64,000 bases of DNA, from positions 62,001 to 126,000 of the forward strand of contig JBLWWJ010000003.1 of the NCBI GenBank assembly GCA_048268005.1. Direction: 5' to 3'. The notes under the pieces are model-generated. The model saw nothing but the letters and a program-made list of their open reading frames with translations, searched no databases and was not told the DNA's origin. This DNA is from Ancylomarina sp048268005 (GTDB taxonomy: Bacteria > Bacteroidota > Bacteroidia > Bacteroidales > Marinifilaceae). Positions 1 to 8,092 of this stretch are shown here, piece after piece. The translations under genes were made by a program, and so were the position numbers. Numbering within the stretch: position 1 is the stretch's first letter; each line of letters starts with the position of its first letter.

Positions 1-1221
1 ATCAGCGATTTAAAAGGAACTTTTTCCCAAATCAGCAATAACAACAAACGATCAGCTATTCGTGAAATCCTGAAATTAACTCAGAACCCTGAGATCATTT
101 CATTTGCAGGTGGATTACCAGCACCAGAGTCGTTTCCAGTGGATGCTTTGGATAGCATTGTTTCAGATATGTTACGTGAAGAAGGTGCAGCCGTATTGCA
201 ATACGATGCAACCGAAGGTGTAAAAGAGCTTAGAGAACTGCTTTTAAAGAAATATGAAGCCGAAGGCACAAAAGCAGATTTAGATAATTTAATAATTACA
301 ACCGGATCACAACAAGGCTTGGACTTAGTCGGTAAAGTTTTTGTGAACCAAGGGGATGTGGTTATTTGTGGTCTTCCATCCTACTTAGGCGGTATTGGAG
401 CTTTCCAGGGCTATGGTGCAAAAATGGAAGGTGTACCTATGGATGAGCAAGGCATGAGTGCTGAGCTTTTGGAGGCCAAATTAGAAGCATTGAAGCAGCA
501 AGGCATTAAGCCAAAGTTCATCTATGTGATTCCTGATTTCCAAAACCCAACGGGTATTACCATGCCTGAATCACGTCGTTTGGAAATTATCGCTTTGGCA
601 CACAAATACGATGTTTTAATCGTTGAAGATTGCCCATACCGTGAAGTTCGTTTCGATGGCCAGGCTCAGCGCATGATGTACGATTTGGACAATGACGATC
701 ACGTGATTACTTTGGGTACTTTCTCAAAGATCTTCGCTCCGGGATTCCGTATTGGTTGGATTTTAGGACCAAAAGATGTGAACGAGAAAATTGTGATTGC
801 TAAACAATCGGCTGACTTGTGTACACCAACTTTTGTACAGAAAATTGCTATTCGTTACATGAATTCAGGTGTTTTTGAAACCAACTTGCAAAAAACCATC
901 GATTTGTATCACCAGCGCCGTGATGTGATGTTGGCTGAAATGGAGAAACAAATGCCTGACTGTGTGAAATGGACGCACCCTGAAGGTGGCATGTTCCTAT
1001 TCATAACCCTACCAGAGGGAATGGATGCATTGGAACTTTTCCATAAAGCCATTGAAAAGAAAGTTGCTTTTGTAACGGGTAATGTATTCTATTGCGATGG
1101 TGGTGGAAAAAACACCATGCGTTTGAATTTCTCATACGTTAACAATGAAAAAGCTATAGCAGGTATTCAACGTTTAGCAGATATTATTAAAGCTGAACTA
1201 CTTGTTGGAGAGAACTGCTAA
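1..1221 (+). CDS. PLP-dependent class I/II aminotransferase, 5' end outside window
   Basis: The reading frame is open from base 1 and runs into the window without a start codon, so the gene begins upstream. The first visible residues already belong to the family: a conserved ISFAGGLPAPESFP block, then TTGSQQGLDLVGK (cofactor phosphate region), PDFQNPTG, and the PLP lysine in TLGTFSKIFAPGFRIGW. This pattern is that of the fold-type I group containing 2-aminoadipate/aromatic aminotransferases (LysN/KAT/ARO8-like) that move an amino group from an amino acid to 2-oxoglutarate in the cytoplasm. No DNA-binding domain is visible, so it is not clearly a MocR regulator. A strong terminator follows, so the next gene is probably transcribed separately. 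The fold assignment is very secure; the exact substrate is not determined by the sequence. Confidence 0.9.
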   Translation: MSDLKGTFSQISNNNKRSAIREILKLTQNPEIISFAGGLPAPESFPVDALDSIVSDMLREEGAAVLQYDATEGVKELRELLLKKYEAEGTKADLDNLIITTGSQQGLDLVGKVFVNQGDVVICGLPSYLGGIGAFQGYGAKMEGVPMDEQGMSAELLEAKLEALKQQGIKPKFIYVIPDFQNPTGITMPESRRLEIIALAHKYDVLIVEDCPYREVRFDGQAQRMMYDLDNDDHVITLGTFSKIFAPGFRIGWILGPKDVNEKIVIAKQSADLCTPTFVQKIAIRYMNSGVFETNLQKTIDLYHQRRDVMLAEMEKQMPDCVKWTHPEGGMFLFITLPEGMDALELFHKAIEKKVAFVTGNVFYCDGGGKNTMRLNFSYVNNEKAIAGIQRLADIIKAELLVGENC

Positions 1222-1259
1222 TCATTTAATGATTTAGGTCTTTACTTTAAAGGACATTT

Positions 1260-1293
1260 AATAGCCCGGGGCGCTACGTCTCGGGCTATTTTT
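1260..1293 (+). terminator. Intrinsic terminator after aminotransferase
   Basis: A 9-bp perfect stem, AATAGCCCG with CGGGCTATT, closes a loop of 13 bases and is followed by a short T-run. It lies about 40 bases after the aminotransferase stop codon. Confidence 0.85.
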
Positions 1294-1391
1294 CTATCGT
1301 ATAAAACTGTACATCAGTCTATTTACTTGCAACTTATTAAGAATTAATTATATAGTTTTACATTACATATATCTTTAAGATCCTTATCTAT

Positions 1392-2300
1392 ATGAATACC
1401 ATAAAATCACTTAAGGAAATGGTTTCACATCTTGAAAAATCAGGTGTGAACAAAAAAATAGCTGTAGCTGTTGCCGAAGACGACAATACAATTGGAGCCC
1501 TTATTTCAGCATCCAATGCTGGCTTTGCAACACCTATCCTAATTGGTAGTAAAGAAAAGATTGTAAGCCTACTTTCTGCTGAAAATGCAGATCCTAATCA
1601 TTTCACTATTGTAGATATTCCTGATCAGCAGGAAGCCGTTACCGAAGCGGTACGAATGGTGAAAGAAGATGAGGCTGACGTATTAATGAAAGGTCTGATT
1701 GGAACAGACAAGTTTTTGAAAGCCGTTTTAAATAAACAAAAAGGCTTATTGCCTCCAAAAGCATGTATGTCGTACGTTTGTGCCTTGGATCTTCCAAAAT
1801 ACGATAAGCTTCTCTTTGTTTCAGACACAGCCGTATTGCCTTATCCGGATTTGAATCAAAAGATAGCTATGGTGAATTATAGTGTGGCAATGGCAAAGCG
1901 TTTTGGTGTTGAGAAACCAAAAGTGGCTTTAATCAGCGCGACTGAAAAACCCAATCCTGCTTTTTCATCATCCATAGATGATACCATTATCTGCAAGATG
2001 GCCGATCGTGGTCAGATTAAAGATTGTATTGTTGATGGCCCTTTAGATGTTTTCCTTGCTTGTGATAAGGAAAGTATTGCCATAAAAGGTGTCGAAACGC
2101 CAATCAATGGTGAGGCCGATGCACTGATTTTCCCATCGCTCGAAGCAGCCAACAGCTTTTATAAAGGCTTAATGTTATTTGGTGGTGGCGAACTGGCTGG
2201 TCTAATTCAAGGGACTATAAAACCTGTTGTTGTTATGTCACGAAGTGAAAGTCAGCAATCTAAATTTTATTGTATTGCCCTTTCTTGTTTAATGGCTTAA
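1392..2300 (+). CDS. ptb: Phosphate butyryltransferase-like acyltransferase
   Basis: At 302 residues this has the usual length of phosphate butyryltransferases, which interchange butyryl-CoA and butyryl-phosphate (the phosphate acetyl/butyryl transferase family) in the cytoplasm. The N-terminal region AVAVAEDDNTIGAL and the central ADVLMKGLIGTDKFLKAVL, a typical conserved acyltransferase stretch, support the family. In many Bacteroidota the butyrate kinase gene buk follows directly; here the next gene is a molybdoenzyme and no kinase is in the window. The partner may lie elsewhere, or the enzyme may act in branched-chain acyl-CoA turnover together with the aminotransferase upstream. The ATG start is preceded by AT-rich DNA with no clear ribosome binding site, as usual for the phylum. 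Confidence 0.85.
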   Translation: MNTIKSLKEMVSHLEKSGVNKKIAVAVAEDDNTIGALISASNAGFATPILIGSKEKIVSLLSAENADPNHFTIVDIPDQQEAVTEAVRMVKEDEADVLMKGLIGTDKFLKAVLNKQKGLLPPKACMSYVCALDLPKYDKLLFVSDTAVLPYPDLNQKIAMVNYSVAMAKRFGVEKPKVALISATEKPNPAFSSSIDDTIICKMADRGQIKDCIVDGPLDVFLACDKESIAIKGVETPINGEADALIFPSLEAANSFYKGLMLFGGGELAGLIQGTIKPVVVMSRSESQQSKFYCIALSCLMA

Positions 2301-2314
2301 AACAAAATCTAATT

Positions 2315-2447
2315 AAAGCACCCCTCTGTCCTTCGGACATCTCCCCTAAAAGGAGAGAAAAGAAACCAAACTTTGAATGTATTTTCTCTGTTTAGACTTT
2401 AATTCTTTCCCTTTGAGGGAAAGTGTCGGCAGACGAAAGGGTGCTTT
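2315..2447. repeat. Palindromic intergenic repeat element
   Basis: The 133-bp element is bounded by the inverted ends AAAGCACCC and GGGTGCTTT. Inside are three small hairpins: TGTCCTTCGGACA, CTCCCCTAAAAGGAGAG and CTTTCCCTTTGAGGGAAAG. It fills most of the gap between ptb and the molybdoenzyme gene. The structure is like a REP/MITE-type intergenic palindrome; no coding function is supported. Confidence 0.7.
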
Positions 2448-2551
2448 CTTGATAAAAAGGAGTCTGCTCAACTTCTTGTTAATTTCCACAAACATATTCT
2501 GAGGCTTAAAATTCTTGTGTAAATTGTCACCGCATTTAAGATCCCAATTCA

Positions 2552-4606
2552 ATGAAACTAATCTCTTCAGCATGCCCTCGAAATTGCTACAGCACCTGTA
2601 GCATAAAAGTGAGAGTAGAAAATAATACCGTAACGGGTATTGAGCCACATGCCGAAAATCGTGCCACGCCAGAAGGCCCCTGTATAAAAGGCCTGGCCTA
2701 TGTGGAACGAGCCAAGTCGAAAGATCGAATTTTGTATCCGCAAAAGCGAGTGGCAGATGGAAAGTATGAACGTATTTCGTGGGATGAGGCTTTAGATACC
2801 ATCGCTGAAAAATTAAAAAGTTGCAAAGAACAGTTTGGCCCCCATTCGATCTTGTATTTTGCTTCGAGCGGCATGTCGGGTTTATTGAATGGGGTCAGTA
2901 CATCTTTCTGGAAAATGTTTGGTGGTGCTACAACCACCTATGGCAACCTATGTTGGCCTGCAGGTTTGGAGGCAGCTCGTCTAACTATGGGTGCTAACAA
3001 GCATAATGCGCCTTGGGATTTGGAACATGCCAAGCTCATTGTTTTATGGGGAAAGAATCCGGCTGAGACCAATATTCAGGAGATGATGCCTATTGAAAAG
3101 GCACAGGAAAAAGGGGCGCAATTTGTTGTTATTGATCCTCGCAGAACACCATCAGGCGAACGTGCGAATAGCTTGTTTCAGCTGAAGTCGGGAACCGATG
3201 CCGCTTTGGCTTTGGGACTTGCACAAGAAATCATAAAGAACGATTGGATAGATCACGACTTTATAGAGAAGAACGTTTTAGGATTCGAACAATTTAAAAA
3301 ACGTGTAGAAGCTTACACACCTGAAAAAGTTTCGGAAATCTGTCGCATATCCGAAGCATCCATTCGCGATTTAGCCAAACAAATAGGAACGATTAAACCC
3401 ATGACTCTTATTCCTGGTTATGGTATGCAGCGTTACGAAAATGGTGGACAAACCACACGTTGCTTACTAGCCCTTTCGGTGATAACGGGGAATATTGGCA
3501 AACAAGGTGCTTGCTGGCATTATGCCAATTTGCAAAGCTATGTGTTCGACGATTTGAAAGAACCAGAATCCTATTTCCCAGGCTGTGAACACCCAAGCTT
3601 CCGAAGAAAAATATCAGTCGCCAAACTGGGTGAAGATCTTTTGAACATGGTCGATCCTGAAATAAAAATGATTTGGGTAGAGCGTGGGAATCCGCTAGCT
3701 CAGAATCCCGATACCAATGCCATTCGCAAGGCTTTTCGCAAGGCTGACTTTCGTGTGGTAGTGGAACAATTCATGACCGATACAGCTTACGAAGCCGACA
3801 TTATTCTTCCTGCCAAAAACATGTTCGAGCAATCGGATATTATTGGATCCTACTGGAATCCATACGTACAATTAAAACAAAAGGTTCTTGAACCTGCGGG
3901 CGAAGTAAAACCCGAAACAGAAATTTACCATCTACTGGCAAAACGTTTGGGTATGGATGAAGCTGAAATCAGCAAAGAGATTCCTGAACCAACAGACGAA
4001 GCCATTGAAAACTATTTGAACAGCTTTCTGGATAAATTCCCTGAGCTAAGTCTTGAAGCCTTAAAAGAAGGGCCTAAATTGGCCAATTCGTTCGAAGAAA
4101 TTCCCTTCGCAGATCACCAATTCCCAACAGCATCGGGAAAAATTGAATTATATAGTGAGCAAGCCAAAGAGCTTTGGGGTATCGATCCCCTGCCCGACTA
4201 TGTCCCACTACCGGAGCAGAAGGATTTTCCTTTTCAGCTGATTTCACCCAATTCGAAGAATAGAATTCATTCACAATTTGGAAATCTGGAGGTGATCAAG
4301 CAATTCGAACCCGAGGCATATCTGTTTGTGCACCCCTTAGATGCTGAAGCAAGAGGGATAGCCAATTTGGAAACTGTGGAGTTGTACAATCATAAAGGAC
4401 GAGCGGAAGTTAAAGTACAATTCGATTGGGGCTTGCGACAAGGCAATGTGGTGCTCACCAACGGACATTGGGCCATAAATGGTGCGGCACCTAACCTTTT
4501 CACTACTGGAAGAGAAACCGATATTGGGCACGGAACAGCCTTTCACAATACATGGGTTGACTTTAAAAAAATTACGATCCCGATAACTATCGGGAAGGAA
4601 TTATAA
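2552..4606 (+). CDS. Molybdopterin oxidoreductase, catalytic subunit (DMSO reductase family)
   Basis: This 684-residue protein belongs to the molybdopterin-bis(guanine dinucleotide) oxidoreductases. The N-terminal 4Fe-4S motif is CPRNCYSTC (C8, C12, C16) with the fourth cysteine at C44 in EGPCIKG. C134 in GNLCWPAG lies where the molybdenum ligand is expected, which would put it with the cysteine-ligated enzymes rather than serine-ligated DmsA; this is inferred by position. The C-terminal molybdopterin dinucleotide-binding domain begins near PFQLISPNSKNRIHSQFGN. There is no twin-arginine signal, so unlike PsrA, PhsA or DmsA the enzyme appears to stay in the cytoplasm. The next gene encodes its probable electron-transfer/anchor partner. 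The substrate is unknown; candidates are a sulfur oxyanion, an S- or N-oxide, or an organic hydroxylation/hydration. Confidence 0.85.
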   Translation: MKLISSACPRNCYSTCSIKVRVENNTVTGIEPHAENRATPEGPCIKGLAYVERAKSKDRILYPQKRVADGKYERISWDEALDTIAEKLKSCKEQFGPHSILYFASSGMSGLLNGVSTSFWKMFGGATTTYGNLCWPAGLEAARLTMGANKHNAPWDLEHAKLIVLWGKNPAETNIQEMMPIEKAQEKGAQFVVIDPRRTPSGERANSLFQLKSGTDAALALGLAQEIIKNDWIDHDFIEKNVLGFEQFKKRVEAYTPEKVSEICRISEASIRDLAKQIGTIKPMTLIPGYGMQRYENGGQTTRCLLALSVITGNIGKQGACWHYANLQSYVFDDLKEPESYFPGCEHPSFRRKISVAKLGEDLLNMVDPEIKMIWVERGNPLAQNPDTNAIRKAFRKADFRVVVEQFMTDTAYEADIILPAKNMFEQSDIIGSYWNPYVQLKQKVLEPAGEVKPETEIYHLLAKRLGMDEAEISKEIPEPTDEAIENYLNSFLDKFPELSLEALKEGPKLANSFEEIPFADHQFPTASGKIELYSEQAKELWGIDPLPDYVPLPEQKDFPFQLISPNSKNRIHSQFGNLEVIKQFEPEAYLFVHPLDAEARGIANLETVELYNHKGRAEVKVQFDWGLRQGNVVLTNGHWAINGAAPNLFTTGRETDIGHGTAFHNTWVDFKKITIPITIGKEL

Positions 4607-5013
4607 ATTACGAATTACTGAAGGGATAAATGGCCTCTCTTTATATTCGTAGTGCCTAGAGTACTTAAAATGAATTTGAGATTTAGGATTTAAGGTATGA
4701 GACTAATTATCAGCCGAAACGACTGGCCTTTTTTTAAATATTTTTCGTTTCACGAAAGCTTTAGAAAGACCGGGAAGTTGGTCCCGAAATAGAATTTGTA
4801 AGTATTTGTGAAGCAAATGCAACAAAATTCATAATCGGGAGTAAATCACCCGGCCGCACTTAAGCTTGAGGCAAATAAGAAAGATATTTTAAAAGCAGCC
4901 TTGATCTTTTTTGCTTCGTTTTTTGGATCAAGCCAAAAAATGAAGTTTAAAAAAACAAAGCAACAAGATAAAGAACAGATTTTTTAACACCGTACGATGC
5001 CAAAAACGTAAAC
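4607..5013. other. 407-bp gap with palindromic repeats between the two oxidoreductase genes
   Basis: There is no credible gene here. An imperfect long hairpin lies at about 4792-4832 (AATTTGT with ACAAAATT arms). A near-perfect hairpin at 4914-4945 has arms CTTCGTTTTTTGG and CCAAAAAATGAAG. A related palindrome occurs again at 6520-6548 in the following gap, so this is probably a dispersed repeat family. The gap separates two subunits that would normally be adjacent, so it may carry a processing or attenuation site. Confidence 0.55.
4914..4945. repeat. Palindrome of the TTTTTTGGATCAAGCCAAAAAA type
   Basis: Arms of 13 bases surround the loop ATCAAG. The same design (T-rich arm, loop containing ATC, A-rich arm) is found at 6520-6548. 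There is no T-run typical of an intrinsic terminator outside the arms, so a dispersed palindromic repeat is the better reading. Confidence 0.5.
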
Positions 5014-6339
5014 ATGAAAAAAAATGCATTCATATTTAACACGAACAAATGTGTTGGCTGTATGGCTTGTGTTGCCGGTTGCAGCATAGAGAACGGCACC
5101 AGCCTGGGCATGAATTGGCGTGAGGTAAATTGCCACAACAAAATAAAGCACCCCAGCTTACCCGTCTTCCATTTCTCACTGGCTTGCAACCACTGCGAAG
5201 AGGCGCCATGTATGAAGAATTGCCCGGCCCTCGCCTATACCCGCGACAAGAAAACAGGCGCCATCATCCATCATGCCGAGGCCTGCATTGGGTGCAAGTA
5301 TTGTACCTGGGCCTGCCCTTACGATGCACCTAAATTTAACCCATCTACTCAAGTTGTGGAGAAATGTAATTTCTGTGTCGATCGAATTTCCGATGGCATA
5401 CAACCCGCATGTACACAGGCCTGTCCGGTAGGTGCCTTGTCTTTCGGACAAGAAGAGGTGAATGAAGAAAACCACCTGACGCCCGGCTTTGTGAACATGG
5501 GCATCAAACCATCCATACAGTTGATTCCCCTGCGCGAAGAGCACAAGAGTCCAAAAATTGAAAATACTGATGCGGTAGGAATTGATGCCGAAAAGTTAGA
5601 AATATACCTACCAAAGGCGGAATCGAAAGTTACACTGGATAAGGAATGGACTTTAGTCCTGTTTACCCTTGCTGTAGCGGCTTTGGTAAGCTGGCAAGCC
5701 TCCTTTCTATTGGGTAAGATGGAGATGAAACTGATGCCCTTCGCACTTGTTTCTGTTTTAGCCATTGCCCTAACTTCCCTGCACATTGGGAAGAAATTTC
5801 GCATGTGGCGATTTATTCTCAACTTAAAAGGTTCCTGGCTAAGTCGGGAGATCTTTTCTTTTTCTGCTTTCCTGGGCTTAACCGGCTTACAGATCATCAG
5901 CGAAAATCAGGTGATTGGTTATGCCGCCTTGGCTTTTGGCCTGCTCAGTCTCCTATCCGTTGATATGGTTTATAAATTCCTGAAAAGAAAAGATGAACTG
6001 GTCCTGCACTCTGGTATGGTAAGCCTGACAGCAATTTTATTTTTTGCCTGGCTGGCCAACATCTCTATTTTAGTCGAACTCATTATTCTCACAAAAGGCT
6101 GTCTGTACATTTGGAGAAAAGGAGCCCTGAAGAAAAAAAACATGAACTATTTCCCAATGATATCATTGCTTCGTGTGCTTTGCTTACTGGTTCCCTATAT
6201 ACTTTGGGATATGGGTTTATTTATGATATTACCTGTTTGTCTGCTCACAACGGTGACAGGAGAATTAATCGATCGGGCTGAATTCTATTACGAATCGGAC
6301 ATCGTTACGCCCAAAGGCGAATTAAGAATGATGAATTAG
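5014..6339 (+). CDS. Fused 4Fe-4S ferredoxin (DmsB-like) and 8-TM anchor (DmsC-like) subunit
   Basis: Residues 1-200 carry four cubane cluster motifs: CVGCMACVAGC (from C13), CNHCEEAPCMKNCP, CIGCKYCTWACP, and CNFC plus CTQACP. This is the DmsB/PsrB/HybA electron-transfer layout. From about residue 208 to the end the protein is hydrophobic, with roughly eight membrane segments, as in the quinol-oxidising DmsC anchor. DmsB and DmsC are normally separate genes; here they are one 441-residue chain. The molybdoenzyme upstream is the obvious partner, giving a quinol-to-cluster-to-molybdenum route. With no Tat signal on the catalytic subunit and no signal peptide here, the whole complex probably faces the cytoplasm. 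Both domain calls are secure; the physiological acceptor is not. Confidence 0.88.
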   Translation: MKKNAFIFNTNKCVGCMACVAGCSIENGTSLGMNWREVNCHNKIKHPSLPVFHFSLACNHCEEAPCMKNCPALAYTRDKKTGAIIHHAEACIGCKYCTWACPYDAPKFNPSTQVVEKCNFCVDRISDGIQPACTQACPVGALSFGQEEVNEENHLTPGFVNMGIKPSIQLIPLREEHKSPKIENTDAVGIDAEKLEIYLPKAESKVTLDKEWTLVLFTLAVAALVSWQASFLLGKMEMKLMPFALVSVLAIALTSLHIGKKFRMWRFILNLKGSWLSREIFSFSAFLGLTGLQIISENQVIGYAALAFGLLSLLSVDMVYKFLKRKDELVLHSGMVSLTAILFFAWLANISILVELIILTKGCLYIWRKGALKKKNMNYFPMISLLRVLCLLVPYILWDMGLFMILPVCLLTTVTGELIDRAEFYYESDIVTPKGELRMMN

Positions 6340-6519
6340 GAATTATAAATTGATTCAATATCGTAGAGACGCAAAACTAATTACGAGATTAGTGCGTGTT
6401 TTGTCAGCCTGCCGTCAGGCGTGAAAATGTTTTAACCACAGAGAGCAGACAAGGATCAGGCTGACTTGATTTTTGATTCGCAGATATAATTTCTGGTGCT
6501 CATGAGCCCTTCGAGGTTG

Positions 6520-6548
6520 TTTACTTTTTGATCTAAGCAAAAAGTAAA
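6520..6548. repeat. Palindrome related to that at 4914-4945
   Basis: Arms TTTACTTTTTG and CAAAAAGTAAA are perfectly complementary around a 7-base loop. The layout matches the palindrome in the preceding intergenic gap, which supports a repeat family rather than a chance hairpin. Confidence 0.5.
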
Positions 6549-6581
6549 AGCCTAACGGCTTGAGTGAAAAAATTAGTAATT

Positions 6582-6658
6582 ACCCCAAACCCCTAAAGGG
6601 GCTAAAAAAATATAACAACCCCAAACAAGTAAGTCCCCTTCAAGGGATTTAGGAGTGA
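6582..6658. repeat. Inverted pair of CCCCTAAAGGGG-type repeats
   Basis: Two related copies face each other: CCCCAAACCCCTAAAGGGG on the plus strand and, reading the other strand from 6657, CACTCCTAAATCCCTTGAAG. The inner CCCCTAAAGGGG is itself palindromic. The element ends 13 bases before the start of the next gene, so it probably lies in or next to its leader. Confidence 0.5.
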
Positions 6659-6671
6659 TAAAATTACGACC

Positions 6672-7844
6672 ATGAAAAAAATCAATGCTAACCACATGCC
6701 ACTTTACCGCGAAGCTGGCTTTAATTTACAGAATTCGAAACGCACAAAGGAAGCCTTTGCAGCCGAATTGGATCATCCTCACGAACCTGATGATTATATC
6801 TATTCCAGATATCGCAACCCAACGATTGTAGCAACAGAAAAGCAAATCATGGCATTGGAAGATTGCAAATGGGCTTTGCTTGTGGAAACAGGAATGGCAG
6901 CTATAGATGTGGCGGTTTCGGTTTTCCAGAAAGGAAAAGAGACGCGTCCCTGGTTATTTTTTCATGAGATATACGGGGGTACGAATTCCTTTATCGATAC
7001 CGTATTGATCAAGCGTCGTAATTTAGATGTGCATCGCTTTTATGCCAATGAAGGGCTTTACGATTTTGCTGAACTGGAGAGGATGCTAAAGGAGATTCAA
7101 CCTGAATTTTTGTACTTCGAAGCGGTATCGAACCCCATGCTGATTGTGGCCGATGTGAAACGCATTATGGAGCTGGCAAAGCAATACCAGACCAAAATAA
7201 TTGTGGACAATACCTTTGGAACCCCATATCTGTGGAAACCGCTTATGGATGGAGCTGATTTGGTCATTCATTCGGCAACCAAATACCTGAGTGGACATGG
7301 GAATATCACAGCCGGTGTGATTTGTGGGAACGATGAAAACCTGATGAAGGAAGCCATTGAATATCGCAAATGGGCAGGACACTTCTTAAGTCCGGACGAT
7401 GCTTACCGACTGGGTACTCAACTAAAAAGTTTCGAACTGCGATTCGACAAGCATTGCAAAAATGCCATGGAACTGGCAAGCTATTTAGAGAATCATCCTC
7501 AAATTGAAGAGGTTTTGTATCCGGGATTAGAATCTCACCCAACCAGAAAGGAAGCCATCGATTTATTTGGAGATAAAGGTTTTGGAGGTATGTTAACCTT
7601 CGATATTAAAGGTGATTCTGATACCGATAAAAGAGAAAAGTGCAACCGATTCATTGCGGCCCTGGAAGAGACCATTCCTTTGGTACCAACACTGGGTGAG
7701 GTCGATACCATTCTGCTTCCCGTTGAGCCTGTTTGGGGTGCCAAATACCCACTGCCGGGTGTTATTCGTTTATCGGTAGGTATAGAGAATATCGATAAAT
7801 TGAAAAAGCTAATTGGCGAGGCGCTAGAATCAATTACGAATTGA
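6672..7844 (+). CDS. Cys/Met metabolism PLP-dependent enzyme (gamma-synthase/gamma-lyase family)
   Basis: The 390-residue length is normal for the cystathionine gamma-synthase / methionine gamma-lyase / O-acetylhomoserine sulfhydrylase superfamily. Seen in order are SRYRNPTIVATEKQIMALE (substrate-side arginine/tyrosine region), a glycine-rich VETGMAAIDVA segment, IIVDNTFGTPYLWKPL, and the PLP lysine in HSATKYLSGHGN. The C-terminal domain contains VIRLSVGIEN, also typical. These enzymes make or break carbon-sulfur bonds at the gamma carbon using PLP in the cytoplasm. The subtype cannot be chosen from sequence by eye. Lying just after a DMSO-reductase-family complex, it may be part of a sulfur-compound locus, but a 332-bp repeat-filled gap argues against a single operon. 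Confidence 0.85.
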   Translation: MKKINANHMPLYREAGFNLQNSKRTKEAFAAELDHPHEPDDYIYSRYRNPTIVATEKQIMALEDCKWALLVETGMAAIDVAVSVFQKGKETRPWLFFHEIYGGTNSFIDTVLIKRRNLDVHRFYANEGLYDFAELERMLKEIQPEFLYFEAVSNPMLIVADVKRIMELAKQYQTKIIVDNTFGTPYLWKPLMDGADLVIHSATKYLSGHGNITAGVICGNDENLMKEAIEYRKWAGHFLSPDDAYRLGTQLKSFELRFDKHCKNAMELASYLENHPQIEEVLYPGLESHPTRKEAIDLFGDKGFGGMLTFDIKGDSDTDKREKCNRFIAALEETIPLVPTLGEVDTILLPVEPVWGAKYPLPGVIRLSVGIENIDKLKKLIGEALESITN

Positions 7845-7960
7845 TAATTACGAATTACAAGATTAATTCTGAATTAGAAATTATAATGATGCAATATCGT
7901 AGAGGCGCAATTCATCGCATCTTGAAAAAATTAGTGTTAATTAGTGCCAATTAGTGGTTA
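7845..7960. repeat. Degenerate intergenic repeat (ATTACGAATTA and CAATATCGTAGAGGCGCAA)
   Basis: The segment right after the stop codon repeats the words AATTACGAATTG/AATTACGAATTAC and GCAATATCGTAGAGGCGCAA, then TTAGTGTTAATTAGTGCC. The first word also follows the molybdoenzyme stop (about 4607) and the second follows the fused anchor gene (about 6356). This suggests decayed copies of one dispersed element placed at gene 3' ends. Confidence 0.45.
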
Positions 7961-7986
7961 GAACTTTTTACTAGCACATGATCAAA

Positions 7987-8020
7987 ATGAGAGCCTCACC
8001 ATAAGTGAAGCTCTCATTAT
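7987..8020. terminator. Bidirectional hairpin between convergent genes
   Basis: ATGAGAGC pairs with GCTCTCAT, and inner CTCAC pairs with GTGA, in the gap between the plus-strand PLP enzyme and the minus-strand secreted protein. The flanks are A-rich on the left and moderately T-rich on the right. Confidence 0.5.
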
Positions 8021-8092
8021 ATCCTTGCGATATTAGATCTTGATATGTCTTATTCTGAAAATTCTGTAATCATGTGAATCCTCTTTGTAAAT

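Larger units (their letters stand above)
6340..6671. other. 332-bp gap filled with repeated intergenic sequences
   Basis: No gene is visible. The gap begins with a degenerate repeat containing AATATCGTAGAGACGCAA (shared with the gap after the next gene at about 7893), then the palindrome at 6520-6548, then an AAGCCTAACGGCTT hairpin, then the inverted pair at 6582-6658. This is a hotspot of small intergenic repeats. Confidence 0.55.

Noticed and set aside
1..1221. MocR-type regulator (aminotransferase fused to a GntR domain)
   Set aside because: The visible frame starts with aminotransferase sequence; an upstream HTH cannot be seen or excluded, so the simpler enzyme call was kept.
2346..2648. 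100-codon minus-strand ORF at the start of the molybdoenzyme gene
   Set aside because: It is made of the palindromic repeat and the antisense of the conserved CPRNC motif region.
6340..6671. SAM-type or other sulfur riboswitch before the Cys/Met enzyme
   Set aside because: The gap is accounted for by dispersed palindromes; no known riboswitch core could be recognised.
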